In this document: piece by piece, positions 15,019 through 23,301 of the stretch
Layout of the letters: every line of letters begins with the position of its first letter
Numbering within the stretch: the stretch's first letter is position 1
NCBI GenBank assembly: GCA_964505415.1
Contig: CAZDHW010000020.1
Coordinates: 1 to 25,639, forward strand
Source of the DNA: DTDR01 sp964505415
GTDB taxonomy: Bacteria; Hydrothermota; Tepidihabitantia; Tepidihabitantales; DTDR01
DNA length: 25,639 nucleotides
Direction of reading: 5' to 3'
Notes under the pieces: model-generated
What the model saw: the letters and a program-made list of their open reading frames with translations, nothing else
The model's database searches: none
Told to the model about the DNA's origin: nothing
Translations under genes and position numbers: made by a program

Positions 15019-15768
15019 ATGACCGAATCCTTTTCCCATTTTGCTGAGTTTTATGATGAATTTATGGTAAAATTGGTTGATTATCCAGCGTGGGTAGAAT
15101 ATGTAATTAGTATCTGGGATTTTTTTAATATTAAACCGCAGATTGTTTTGGATTTAGCTTGCGGAACCGGCATTCCTTCAATTATTCTTTTAAAAAAAGG
15201 TTATCAAGTAATCGGTGTTGACAAAAGTTCAGAGATGCTAAAAATTTTTAGAAAGAAAATTGCTGAGAATGAAATTTTGAAAAGCAAGCTTTTGCTTATT
15301 GAAAGTGATATTACCAATTTTACTTTAGATATTCTTGTCGATGCCTGTGTTTCTTTTTATGATAGCATTAATTATTTGCTGACAGAAGAAGATTTAGAAA
15401 AATGTTTTTCTTTAGTCTATAAATTTTTGAAAAAAGGCGGAATTTTTACTTTTGATATGAATACTATTTTTGTTTTAGAAAAATTTTGGGGAAATAACAC
15501 CTTTGTTCGGGAAAGTGAAAGTTTAAAAACTATCTGGGAAAATCGTTTTGATAAAAAATTAAACATCTCTACCCTTTATCTTAAATGTTATCCGAAAAAT
15601 AATCAAGAATCTTTTTTAGAAGTTCATAAAGAAAGAGGATACGAATACAAAACAATAATTAAAATTTTAAAAAAAACCGGCTTTCAAAAAATAAAGCTTT
15701 TTCAACATCTTACTTTTTTACCTGCCAGAAAAAATTCTTTAAGGATAATGGTGGTGGCTTTAAAGTAA
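15019..15768 (+). CDS. Class I SAM-dependent methyltransferase
   Basis: This 249-residue protein has the class I methyltransferase fold. Motif I is VLDLACGTGIPS at about residues 49-60, the acidic end of strand 2 is GVDKSSEML, and a later motif ESDITNF and KKGGIFTFDMNT are in the right order. It resembles small-molecule methyltransferases of the YcgJ/UbiE-like type, but the substrate-binding part (residues 150-249) has no feature that identifies a substrate. It is transcribed alone from a predicted leaderless promoter, and its stop overlaps the convergent uracil-DNA glycosylase gene by 9 bp. Confidence 0.85.
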   Translation: MTESFSHFAEFYDEFMVKLVDYPAWVEYVISIWDFFNIKPQIVLDLACGTGIPSIILLKKGYQVIGVDKSSEMLKIFRKKIAENEILKSKLLLIESDITNFTLDILVDACVSFYDSINYLLTEEDLEKCFSLVYKFLKKGGIFTFDMNTIFVLEKFWGNNTFVRESESLKTIWENRFDKKLNISTLYLKCYPKNNQESFLEVHKERGYEYKTIIKILKKTGFQKIKLFQHLTFLPARKNSLRIMVVALK

Positions 15769-16302
15769 AATTTTTTTAAGTTCTTTTAAGGCTTTTTTTA
15801 ATTTCTTTTGGTTTTCTTTTTTGTTTAACCATACATTGGCACCCGAAGGATGGGGAAGAGGAATTATTAAATAATCTTTTTGGTTAAAAACTTTACCAAT
15901 TATTTCGGTAATTCTTTTTTCGGGAAGAAGAGCTTTGATTGCCAAACTACCTATGGGGATAATTATCTTTGGTTTTAAAATATTTATCTCTTTGTAAAGA
16001 TAGGGTAAACAATTTTTAAGCTCTTTAGCGGTGGGCATCCGGTTACTCCCTAAATAACATTTTACTACCTGGGTGATATAAAAATTTTTTCTTATTGTTT
16101 CTTCTTTTAAACCGATTTCCGAAAACCAAGAAAAAAGTTTTTTTCCTGCTGGTCCGACAAAAGGCAATCCTAATTCGTTTTCTTTTTTTCCCGGCGATTG
16201 GCCAATGATTAAAACTTTAGAATTTTTAACTGGTGAAAAAATAGGTTTAAAATCTTTAAGGTGAGAACATTTTTGACAGTTTTTGATTTTATTAAAGAAA
16301 AT
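15760..16302 (-). CDS. Family-4 (Fe-S) uracil-DNA glycosylase with non-standard start
   Basis: This enzyme removes uracil from DNA in base-excision repair. The four iron-sulfur cysteines of family 4 are present as C9, C12 (CQKC), C82 (VVKCYLG) and C98 (LKNCLPYL). The uracil-pocket motif reads GQSPGKKENELGLPFVGPAG at 34-53 and the second motif is HPSGAN at 150-155. A TTG at 16167 would cut through the first motif, so it is not the start. Between an in-frame TGA at 16320-16318 and C9 there is no ATG, GTG or TTG. I use ATT at 16302, which shares its A with the porB stop (TAATT) and lies 5 nt after GGA, giving 180 residues. Alternatives are ATA at 16305, or an ATG at 16312 in another frame that reaches this one by a +1 shift at CTT-TAA, or an assembly indel. 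Confidence 0.8.
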   Translation of the reverse strand: MFFNKIKNCQKCSHLKDFKPIFSPVKNSKVLIIGQSPGKKENELGLPFVGPAGKKLFSWFSEIGLKEETIRKNFYITQVVKCYLGSNRMPTAKELKNCLPYLYKEINILKPKIIIPIGSLAIKALLPEKRITEIIGKVFNQKDYLIIPLPHPSGANVWLNKKENQKKLKKALKELKKILL

Positions 16303-17231
16303 TATTTTCCATTGGCTTCACATTTTTTAAGAAGTTTTTGAAATTTTTCATCAACATATCTTTGAAATTCTTCTAAGAGGTGTTTATTTTTTTCTTCAAA
16401 AAGATGGGCAAAGCGACTTTGAAGTTTTAACCATTCAGTTATTGGTTTAACTTCCGACGGTTTATAAGTTAAACGGTAGACACCATTTTCGTATTCATAA
16501 AGAGGCCAAAAATTAGTTTCCACCGCCAAACGGGAGACTTCGATAGTTAAAGAAGGTGGGTGTCCCCAGCCAAGAGGACAAGGAACAAGAATATTAATAA
16601 AAGTAGGACCTTCGTAAGATTGGGCTTTCTCTACCTTTTTAACCAAATCAGAAAAAAAGGCAACGGTTGTTTGCGCTGCATAAGGAACTTCATGGGCAAT
16701 AACAATTTCCATAATGTCTTTTCGAGGTTGTAATTTCCCTGGTAATTTTTCTCCTTTAGGTGATGTAGTGGTGTGAGCAAATTGGGGAGTAGCGGAAGAA
16801 CGTTGAATACCGGTATTCATATAAGCTTCGTTATCAGTACAGATATATAAAAAGCTGTGTCTTCTTTCAATTGCTCCCGATAATGCTTGGAAACCGATAT
16901 CATAAGTACCACCGTCTCCACCAAAGGCGATAAAATATATTTTCTTATCTATTTTGCCTTTTCTTTTTAAAACCCGATAAGCTGCCTCCATTCCCGAAAT
17001 CGTGGCCGCGGCATTTTCAAAAGCTGAGTGAAACATCGGTACTTGCCAAGCAGTATGAGGAAAGATTGTTGAAACAATTTCTAAACAACCGGTGGGCATA
17101 GCACAAGCAACTGGTTTTTTTGAAGCTAATAATACTTGCCTCACCGCCAAAACTTCACCGCAACCAGCACAAGCCCGATGACCAGAACTGAATAATTCTG
17201 GTTCTTTTAATAACTCTTTTATACTTTTCAT
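16302..17231 (-). CDS. porB: Pyruvate:ferredoxin oxidoreductase, beta subunit
   Basis: PorB carries the thiamine diphosphate site of the enzyme that oxidises pyruvate to acetyl-CoA and CO2 with reduction of ferredoxin, or runs the reverse. The protein is 309 residues. The cluster cysteines are visible in RACAGCGE, PTGCLEI and VPCPLGWG. The ThDP/Mg motif is FGGDGGTYDIGFQALSGA, followed by DNEAYMNTGIQRS. These segments match the pyruvate type of 2-oxoacid oxidoreductase more than the valine or 2-oxoglutarate type. A GAGG-type ribosome binding site lies at the end of porA, two bases before the ATG. The downstream glycosylase gene overlaps its stop. Confidence 0.92.
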   Translation of the reverse strand: MKSIKELLKEPELFSSGHRACAGCGEVLAVRQVLLASKKPVACAMPTGCLEIVSTIFPHTAWQVPMFHSAFENAAATISGMEAAYRVLKRKGKIDKKIYFIAFGGDGGTYDIGFQALSGAIERRHSFLYICTDNEAYMNTGIQRSSATPQFAHTTTSPKGEKLPGKLQPRKDIMEIVIAHEVPYAAQTTVAFFSDLVKKVEKAQSYEGPTFINILVPCPLGWGHPPSLTIEVSRLAVETNFWPLYEYENGVYRLTYKPSEVKPITEWLKLQSRFAHLFEEKNKHLLEEFQRYVDEKFQKLLKKCEANGK

Positions 17232-17233
17232 AT

Positions 17234-18403
17234 TTACCTCACATTAATATATCTAAATTTTTCAATCTTTTTCCTCCTTTTATTTTTTAGGGAAATAAGC
17301 TCTAAAAAGACTTCTTCAATTTCTTCCGGTGTGATTTCCCGGCCTCCTAATCCATAAACATAAGAAATAACAATCGGTCTTTTGGTTTCATCATAAAGCA
17401 CCGAGCGGACTTCGTTAAACAAAGGACCCCCAAAAGCACTCAAACCCTCCATTCTTTCTAAAATTCCTAAAATTTTGATATTCTTTAAAGCCCTTTGAAG
17501 ATATTTTACGGCAATTGGTCGAAAGATGCGCAATTTAAACAAACCCACTTTATGACCCTTTTTTCTTAAATTATCCACGGCTACCTTGGCTGTACCGGCA
17601 GTTGAACCCATACAAAGAATTCCTACTTCGGCATCAGCAGTTTGATATTCTTCAAGGATGGATAATTGGCGAGCAAATCTTTTTTCATATTCTTTAAATA
17701 CTTTTTCAATTACTGCCAAGGCTTGATACATCCCTTCCGCTTGGGCTCTTTTGTGCTCAAAGAAGGAATCCGGTAGACAAGCTGGTCCTAAAGTGATAGG
17801 ATTATCAACATCTAAAAGATTATAATTGGGCTTATATTCACCAACGAAACTTCTCACTTCTTCATCGGAAAGGACATCAATCTTTTGAAGACAATGGGAG
17901 ATAATAAAGCCGTCAATAGTTACCATTACCGGTAAAAAAATTGATTCGGCAATTTTTACTGCACAAATTAAAGAATCATAAGCTTCTTGAGCATCTTCAC
18001 AAAAGATTTGGATCCAGCCGGAATCACGGGAGGCTAAAGAGTCCGTATGGTCACAATGAATATTTAAAGGTGAAGAAAGGGAACGGTTTACCACGCAGAG
18101 AACAATTGGTAACCTTAAACCGGAAGCAATAAAAAGCATTTCGTGCATTAATGCTAAACCTTGAGAAGAAGTGGCGGTCATCGCTCGGGCGCCAGAAGCG
18201 GCAGCGGCAATACAGGCACTCATCGCCGAATGCTCACTTTCTACCGCAACAAATTCGGTATCCACCAAACCATCAGCTACATAAGATGAAAAAATTTGGA
18301 CAATTTCGGTTGAAGGGGTTATCGGATAAGCCGCCACCACATCAGGATTTATCTGTTTCATTGCAAAGGCTAAGGCTTCGTTTCCAGTTTTGGCTAAAAT
18401 CAT
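17234..18403 (-). CDS. porA: Pyruvate:ferredoxin oxidoreductase, alpha subunit
   Basis: PorA forms the domain I/II part that binds pyruvate and the ThDP pyrimidine. I place the start at ATG 18403, which overlaps the porD stop (ATGA), giving 389 residues; an earlier in-frame start would run back into porD. Visible motifs are AAYPITPSTEIVQ near residue 24, VESEHSAMSACIAA, and MTATSSQGLALMHE. The segment LNIHCDHTDSLASRDSGWIQIFCEDAQEAYD is characteristic of pyruvate-specific enzymes. The order gamma-delta-alpha-beta is the same as in Thermotoga and Thermococcales POR operons. It supplies low-potential electrons for fermentation or acetyl-CoA for biosynthesis. Confidence 0.92.
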   Translation of the reverse strand: MILAKTGNEALAFAMKQINPDVVAAYPITPSTEIVQIFSSYVADGLVDTEFVAVESEHSAMSACIAAAASGARAMTATSSQGLALMHEMLFIASGLRLPIVLCVVNRSLSSPLNIHCDHTDSLASRDSGWIQIFCEDAQEAYDSLICAVKIAESIFLPVMVTIDGFIISHCLQKIDVLSDEEVRSFVGEYKPNYNLLDVDNPITLGPACLPDSFFEHKRAQAEGMYQALAVIEKVFKEYEKRFARQLSILEEYQTADAEVGILCMGSTAGTAKVAVDNLRKKGHKVGLFKLRIFRPIAVKYLQRALKNIKILGILERMEGLSAFGGPLFNEVRSVLYDETKRPIVISYVYGLGGREITPEEIEEVFLELISLKNKRRKKIEKFRYINVR

Positions 18404-18714
18404 TTTTCCTCCTTTATCATAACAATTGCTTGAACTTTCTTGGGACATTCCTGGGCACAAATACCGCAACCTTTACAGTAATCATAATCAATGCCGACGA
18501 CCTTATCGTTTTCAATTTTTATTGCTGAATCTGGGCAGAACATCCAACAACGATAACAATTGATACATTTTTCTTTATAAAAAACTGGTCGCATACTTCG
18601 CCACGCGCCAGTTTTATTTTCTTTTATTCTTTTTAAATCTTTTACTAAAGCCCCGCATTGAAGCTCTTGCCAGCTTACTATTGCACATTCTTTTTTATTT
18701 TCTTTGTCAGTCAT
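18400..18714 (-). CDS. porD: Pyruvate:ferredoxin oxidoreductase, delta (2[4Fe-4S]) subunit
   Basis: This 104-residue ferredoxin-type subunit has two complete [4Fe-4S] motifs: CINCYRCWMFCP and CKGCGICAQECP. It relays electrons from the beta subunit to soluble ferredoxin. The N-terminal 40 residues (WQELQCGALV...GAWRSMRPV) match the PorD-specific extension. Its start overlaps the porG stop by 8 bp and its stop overlaps the porA start, so all subunits are co-translated. Confidence 0.92.
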   Translation of the reverse strand: MTDKENKKECAIVSWQELQCGALVKDLKRIKENKTGAWRSMRPVFYKEKCINCYRCWMFCPDSAIKIENDKVVGIDYDYCKGCGICAQECPKKVQAIVMIKEEK

Positions 18715-19297
18715 TTTTAACCTCCCTATAGGCTCTTTTAATTGCTTCTAAATTTTTTTCAATGAGCGCTTCTTTTCCTCGAAATTTTTCTTCTAATCTT
18801 TTTTTAACCGAATTAAGAAAATTATCAAAATCAAAAAGGCCTAAAACCTTAACCAAAGCACCGAGCATGGGTGTGTTAGGTAAATCGCGACCTAAACATT
18901 CCAGAGAAATCTTAGAAGCATCAACGGTATAAATCTTTATTTTACTTTCTTTCAAATTTAGTTTTTCTCTAATCTTTTCTGGTGATTCAGAAGTATTTAG
19001 CAAAATTATTCCGTCATCTTTTATTCCCGCTAAAATATCCTCACAAGCATCAAGCAGTGAGGTGTCTAAGATAACCAAGACATCAGGATTTTTTATTCCG
19101 GAATGGATTTTAATTTCCGAAGAAGAAAGCCGATTATAAGCAGTTACCGGCGCCCCCATTCTTTCTGGTCCGTATTCGGGAAAAGCCTGGATATATTTAC
19201 CCGTTTCTAAGCAGGCTTCACCAAAAAGTAAAGCTGCAGTTTTTGCTCCTTGGCCACCCCGACCATGCCATCTTATTTCCAAAATTTCTTTTTCCAT
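18707..19297 (-). CDS. porG: Pyruvate:ferredoxin oxidoreductase, gamma subunit
   Basis: This 196-residue subunit opens with the signature IRWHGRGGQGAKTAA (residues 7-21), followed by AFPEYGPERMGAPVTAYNRLS, both diagnostic of the gamma subunit (domain III) that contributes to CoA and cofactor binding. The ATG at 19297 is preceded by AGGAGT and by a promoter at 19346-19319. It is the first gene of the porGDAB operon. Confidence 0.92.
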   Translation of the reverse strand: MEKEILEIRWHGRGGQGAKTAALLFGEACLETGKYIQAFPEYGPERMGAPVTAYNRLSSSEIKIHSGIKNPDVLVILDTSLLDACEDILAGIKDDGIILLNTSESPEKIREKLNLKESKIKIYTVDASKISLECLGRDLPNTPMLGALVKVLGLFDFDNFLNSVKKRLEEKFRGKEALIEKNLEAIKRAYREVKND

Positions 19298-19318
19298 TTT
19301 AACTCCTTTTAAACAAAA

Positions 19319-19346
19319 ATTATAAATAATTTCTAAAAATTTTCAA
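19319..19346 (-). promoter_or_regulatory. Promoter of the porGDAB operon
   Basis: On the minus strand TTGAAA (19346-19341) and a perfect TATAAT (19324-19319) are 16 bp apart. The leader of about 15-20 nt contains AGGAG before the ATG of porG. The -35 box begins right after the rlmN stop codon, so the por operon can be transcribed independently of the mre-rlmN unit. Confidence 0.65.
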
Positions 19347-20366
19347 TTAATAATTTTGATAGGCCAACTGACCACAACCAGCAAGGATTTCTTTTCCGCG
19401 ACTTTTTCTTAAAGTGACGGTGTAGTTAGCCGCCGTTAATATTTCCATAAATTTTTCTATTCTTTTTGGTGGCGGTGGTTGGAAAGCTACTTCGGGGAAA
19501 GGGTTAAAAGGGATAAGGTTGATTTTACAAGGAATTTTTTTTAACATTTTTTTTAATCGCTGGGCATCTTCTTCGCTATCATTCAAATCTTTTATTAAAA
19601 CATATTCAAAAGTTATTCTTTCTCTCTTTTTCTGCCAATAATACTCACAGGCTTTTAAAATCTCACTTATTGGGTATTTTTTATTTATCGGCATTAAATA
19701 TTCTCTAATTTCTTCGGTGGTAGCATTTAGAGAAATCGCCAATTTTATTTTTTTCTTTATCTCGGCTAAACGGTAAATTTCCTCGACAATGCCTGCGGTA
19801 GAAATGGTAATTTTTCGGGCGCTGATATTAAAACCAATTGGCGAGTTGATAATCTGAATGGCTTTTAACACCTCATCCAAATTTAATAATGGCTCACCAA
19901 TTCCCATAAAAACCACGTTTGTTGGTTTAATATTTAAATATTTTTCAATACTTAAAATCTGATCGCAAATTTCATAAAAAAAGAGATTTCTTTTGAAAGG
20001 AATTTTCCCACTATTACAAAAGATACATTTCAGAGGACAGCCAACCTGCGTGGAAACACAAATAGTTCGGCGTTTTTCCTCGGGGATATAAACTGCTTCA
20101 ACCTTATTTTCATCTTTCAAGCTAAAAAGAAATTTGGTTGTTTCGTCACTTGCCTTTTTTGTTGCTAATAATTTTAATTCTTCAATAACAAAATGATTTT
20201 TTAGATATTCCCGCTTTATTTTGGAAAGGTTGGTCATTAAAGAAAAGTCAGTTATCTTTTTTTGCCAAAGCCATTGAAAAATTTGGTAAGCATTATATTC
20301 TTGCCAACCAATACTTTTTACCAATGTTTTTAATTCTTTAATAGTAAAAGATTTTATATTCTCCAT
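19347..20366 (-). CDS. rlmN: Dual-specificity 23S rRNA/tRNA adenine-C2 methyltransferase
   Basis: RlmN is a radical-SAM enzyme that makes 2-methyladenosine at A2503 of 23S rRNA and A37 of some tRNAs. The 339-residue protein has the CX3CX2C cluster motif as C110-x3-C114-x2-C117, the preceding Cys103 in TICVSTQVGC, and the C-terminal methyl-carrying Cys331 in ILAGCGQLA. The FMGIGEPLLN (GGEP-like) and ISTAGI motifs are also present. It follows rodA by three bases and is the last gene of the mre operon. Cfr-type resistance enzymes are similar, but the normal gene setting and motif content favour RlmN. Confidence 0.92.
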   Translation of the reverse strand: MENIKSFTIKELKTLVKSIGWQEYNAYQIFQWLWQKKITDFSLMTNLSKIKREYLKNHFVIEELKLLATKKASDETTKFLFSLKDENKVEAVYIPEEKRRTICVSTQVGCPLKCIFCNSGKIPFKRNLFFYEICDQILSIEKYLNIKPTNVVFMGIGEPLLNLDEVLKAIQIINSPIGFNISARKITISTAGIVEEIYRLAEIKKKIKLAISLNATTEEIREYLMPINKKYPISEILKACEYYWQKKRERITFEYVLIKDLNDSEEDAQRLKKMLKKIPCKINLIPFNPFPEVAFQPPPPKRIEKFMEILTAANYTVTLRKSRGKEILAGCGQLAYQNY

Positions 20367-20369
20367 TAT

Positions 20370-21539
20370 CTAATCCTGGTTAATAAAATTTAATATCAAA
20401 CCAATTGTTATCAAATTACCAATTAGAGAACTACCACCATAAGAGATAAAAGGTAGGGTCAAACCGGTTACCGGCAAAATACCCGAAACCATTCCTAAAT
20501 TTACAAAAATGTGATAAAGAAAAATTCCTCCGAAACCGGCAAGGGCTAATTGGGTTTTCAAATCATTACTTCTGGTTGCGCATTGATAAATTTGATAAAG
20601 AAATAAGAAATATAAGAAAATCAAAATAATAAATCCAATAAAACCAAATTTTTCTGAATAGGTAGTAAAAATAAAATCGGTATGGGGATTAGGGATAAAA
20701 TCTAATTTACTTAATGGTGGATGGGAAAAACTTTTGCCCCAGAGCCGGCCGCTACCAATAGCAATCTGCGCTTGGATACTACTCCAACTAATACCTTTTG
20801 GATCAAGATAGGGAGCTAAAAAAGCAATAATTCTTTGTTTTTGATAATCTTTTAAACTCTGCCAAATTATCGGGTTTAAAAGTCCAAAAAAACTATTGAC
20901 CGCTAATACCCCAAAGCCATAAAAAATAGTATTTTTCCTAAAAGCGATTAAAATTAAAAAAAGAAAATAAATAATCCAGGTAAACAAAGAAAAGCCAAAG
21001 ATAAAAGAAAAAAGTGGTGAATAAAGGATAAATATTTGAGAAAAAGAAAGCCCACGGAAATATAAAAGAATCGCTAAAATAAAAAGGAAAATAAAAGCCG
21101 AACCCAAATCAGGTTCTAAAAGAATTAAAAAAGTAGGAATCAAAGTTAAAAGAACGGGCAAAAAAAGATTTTTAATATGAAAATCAAACTTCTTTAAATT
21201 GGCTAAAAAATAGGCTAAAAAAATAACATAAGTAATTTTAGCAAATTCTGACGGTTGAAAACTAAAAAAATAAAGATTTATCCATCTTTTAGCACTATTT
21301 TTAGAGACCAACAATACGAGAATTAGAGAAATAACTGAAAGGAGATACCAGTAAAAACTTAAGTCAAAAATTATCTTGGGATTTATTCGGCTCACCATTA
21401 TTAAAAGTCCAATTCCTAAAAGAAAAAATAAAACCTGACGGAAAAGAAAATTTTTACCGCCAGCAAGATAGATTACCCAAAAGCCAATTGAAATTAAAAT
21501 AATTGCAATTATTAAAAGTCCTTTACCTTTCGGCAACAT
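20370..21539 (-). CDS. rodA: Peptidoglycan glycosyltransferase RodA (SEDS family)
   Basis: RodA polymerises lateral-wall glycan strands with PBP2. I use ATG 21539 (389 residues), inside the mrdA 3' end with a 17-bp overlap; an in-frame TTG at 21560 is the alternative. No ribosome binding site is obvious, so translation is probably coupled. About ten membrane helices are visible. Family motifs include AKRWINLYFFSFQPSEFAKI, LLEPDLGSAFIF with the conserved Asp, the long loop SSIQAQIAIGSGRLWGKSF, and FIPNPHTDFIF, then LPFISYGGSSL near the C-terminus. The block mreBCD-mrdA-rodA is the classic rod-complex set. Confidence 0.93.
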   Translation of the reverse strand: MLPKGKGLLIIAIILISIGFWVIYLAGGKNFLFRQVLFFLLGIGLLIMVSRINPKIIFDLSFYWYLLSVISLILVLLVSKNSAKRWINLYFFSFQPSEFAKITYVIFLAYFLANLKKFDFHIKNLFLPVLLTLIPTFLILLEPDLGSAFIFLFILAILLYFRGLSFSQIFILYSPLFSFIFGFSLFTWIIYFLFLILIAFRKNTIFYGFGVLAVNSFFGLLNPIIWQSLKDYQKQRIIAFLAPYLDPKGISWSSIQAQIAIGSGRLWGKSFSHPPLSKLDFIPNPHTDFIFTTYSEKFGFIGFIILIFLYFLFLYQIYQCATRSNDLKTQLALAGFGGIFLYHIFVNLGMVSGILPVTGLTLPFISYGGSSLIGNLITIGLILNFINQD

Positions 21540-23301
21540 TTTTAGAGAAATAACGGGCAAAGATTTCTTTGGCTAAAGGAGCAGCGTAAGCACCACCGCT
21601 ACCGACATTTTCTAAAAGGATTACCAAGAGCAAAGATTTATCAGGATCTTCCGCATAACCGCAAAACCAGGCATGGTCCAGACCAAAAGGATTTTGAGCG
21701 GTTCCGGTTTTGCCGTAAATTTTTAAATTTGGTAATCTTGCGGAAATACCAGTTCCTTTTTCTACTACGAAAAACAAACCTTCTTTTATAATCTCTAAGG
21801 TTTCTTTTGAAAAAGGTAATTTAACTGCTTTAGGTAAATATTGATAAACCGTTTCTCCTTTACTATTGATGACCATTTGAAGAATATTCTTATTAATTAA
21901 AGAATCAATAAAATCTTTATGAAAAGATTTCACATTTTTTATCGAATCAAGAAGGTGCGGGCGGGGAAGGAAACCCTCATTAAAAAGGGCACAATAAAGT
22001 TGTCCTAATTTAATAGGAGTTAAGAGCAATTCACCTTGACCAATGGCCAAATTAGCTACGCGTCCTAATGGAGCAGTTTGGTAACGGGGCATTTTGCTAT
22101 TTGTTTCTTCTAAAAGGTCAATTTCGGTCTTCTTTTCCCAATCTAAATCCTTCATTAGTTTTAAAATCTCTTTTAAACCTATTTTTATTCCTAATTGATA
22201 AAAATAAATATTGCAAGAATAAGCCAAAGCATCAATAAGATTCAATCTTCCGTGGATTGACCAGCATTTAAAAATCCGGTTGCCAATTGGATAACGACCG
22301 TAACAGGGGAAAAAATAAGAATTTTTATTAATTATCCCTTTATTTAGTGCCCATAATGCCACAAAAGGTTTAAAAGTAGAACCCGGTGGATAAAGCCCAG
22401 AGACAATTCGGGGAAAAAAGGGTTTCTTTTTATCTTTTATCAATTTTTGCCATTCATTATAATCTAAACTGAAAAAAATGTTAGGGTCAAAATTTGGTTT
22501 TCCGTGAAAGATAATCACCCTGCCGGTTTTTGGTTCAATACCTAAAACAAGTCCCGAAGAATAATTTTTCAATAGGCTTTCGCAGAAAATATTCATTTCC
22601 ATATTCAAAGAAAGATAGATATCAGCACCGGCAATTGGGGGAATTTCTTTCGCTTCGCTAAAAGGCTGAATTTCTCTTCCTCGGGCATCAACTTCAATTA
22701 AAGCGCGGCCAGCTTTTCCCCTTAATAACTTTTCGTAATAGCTTTCAATTCCTTGACGACCGATTAAATCTCCTAAGTTATAAAAAGTATCATTTTTCAA
22801 CTCTTGTTTGGAAATTTCATTTAAATAACCAATCGCTTGGGAGGCAACATTTTTAAAGGGATAATATCTTTTTGGGTCAAGCTCAATTCTAATACCTTGC
22901 TTAAAAATCAGATTTTCCTCTAATTTTATCACTTCTTCTTTTGACAGATTTCTTTTTATTAAAATTGGATAAGGATAATTTTTTTCCTCTCTTATTTTTT
23001 CCCTTAAATTATTGATATCAATTTTTAAGATTTTTGGTAGATACTGGAAAAGAAAAGTAGTATCAACTTCTTGGGTTAAAACTGCCAAATTATAAGCAGT
23101 TTTTGTGTCAGCAATAATTCTTCCTTCTTCATCATAAATTTTTCCTCTCGGTGCCCTTAAAATTACCTTTCTTATTCTCTGATTGTAAGCCAATCTTTCG
23201 TATCTTTCACCTTTAACAATCTGCAAATAAAAAACCCTTACAAAGATAACAAAAAAAAGTGCCGCAATAAAGAAAGTAATATTTTTAAATTTTCTTTTCA
23301 T
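21523..23301 (-). CDS. mrdA: Penicillin-binding protein 2 (transpeptidase)
   Basis: PBP2 is the class B transpeptidase of the elongasome. The 592-residue protein has an N-terminal membrane anchor (about residues 8-27), a pedestal domain with RAPRGKIYDEEGRIIADT, and GRQGIESYYEKLLRG, and the transpeptidase domain. The active-site motifs are SxxK at S308-T-F-K311, SxN at S362-C-N364, and KTG at 531-533. All are intact. It overlaps mreD by 17 bp and rodA by 17 bp, so the three products are probably made in a coupled manner. Confidence 0.94.
   Translation of the reverse strand: MKRKFKNITFFIAALFFVIFVRVFYLQIVKGERYERLAYNQRIRKVILRAPRGKIYDEEGRIIADTKTAYNLAVLTQEVDTTFLFQYLPKILKIDINNLREKIREEKNYPYPILIKRNLSKEEVIKLEENLIFKQGIRIELDPKRYYPFKNVASQAIGYLNEISKQELKNDTFYNLGDLIGRQGIESYYEKLLRGKAGRALIEVDARGREIQPFSEAKEIPPIAGADIYLSLNMEMNIFCESLLKNYSSGLVLGIEPKTGRVIIFHGKPNFDPNIFFSLDYNEWQKLIKDKKKPFFPRIVSGLYPPGSTFKPFVALWALNKGIINKNSYFFPCYGRYPIGNRIFKCWSIHGRLNLIDALAYSCNIYFYQLGIKIGLKEILKLMKDLDWEKKTEIDLLEETNSKMPRYQTAPLGRVANLAIGQGELLLTPIKLGQLYCALFNEGFLPRPHLLDSIKNVKSFHKDFIDSLINKNILQMVINSKGETVYQYLPKAVKLPFSKETLEIIKEGLFFVVEKGTGISARLPNLKIYGKTGTAQNPFGLDHAWFCGYAEDPDKSLLLVILLENVGSGGAYAAPLAKEIFARYFSKNVAER

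Noticed and set aside
15760..16167. Glycosylase starting at TTG 16167
   Set aside because: It would delete two Fe-S cysteines and the first half of the uracil-pocket motif, both of which are encoded in frame just upstream.
18404..18469. N-terminal extension of PorA upstream of 18403
   Set aside because: It would overlap porD by 70 bp, lacks family similarity, and ATG 18403 gives the usual PorA N-terminus with an ATGA overlap.
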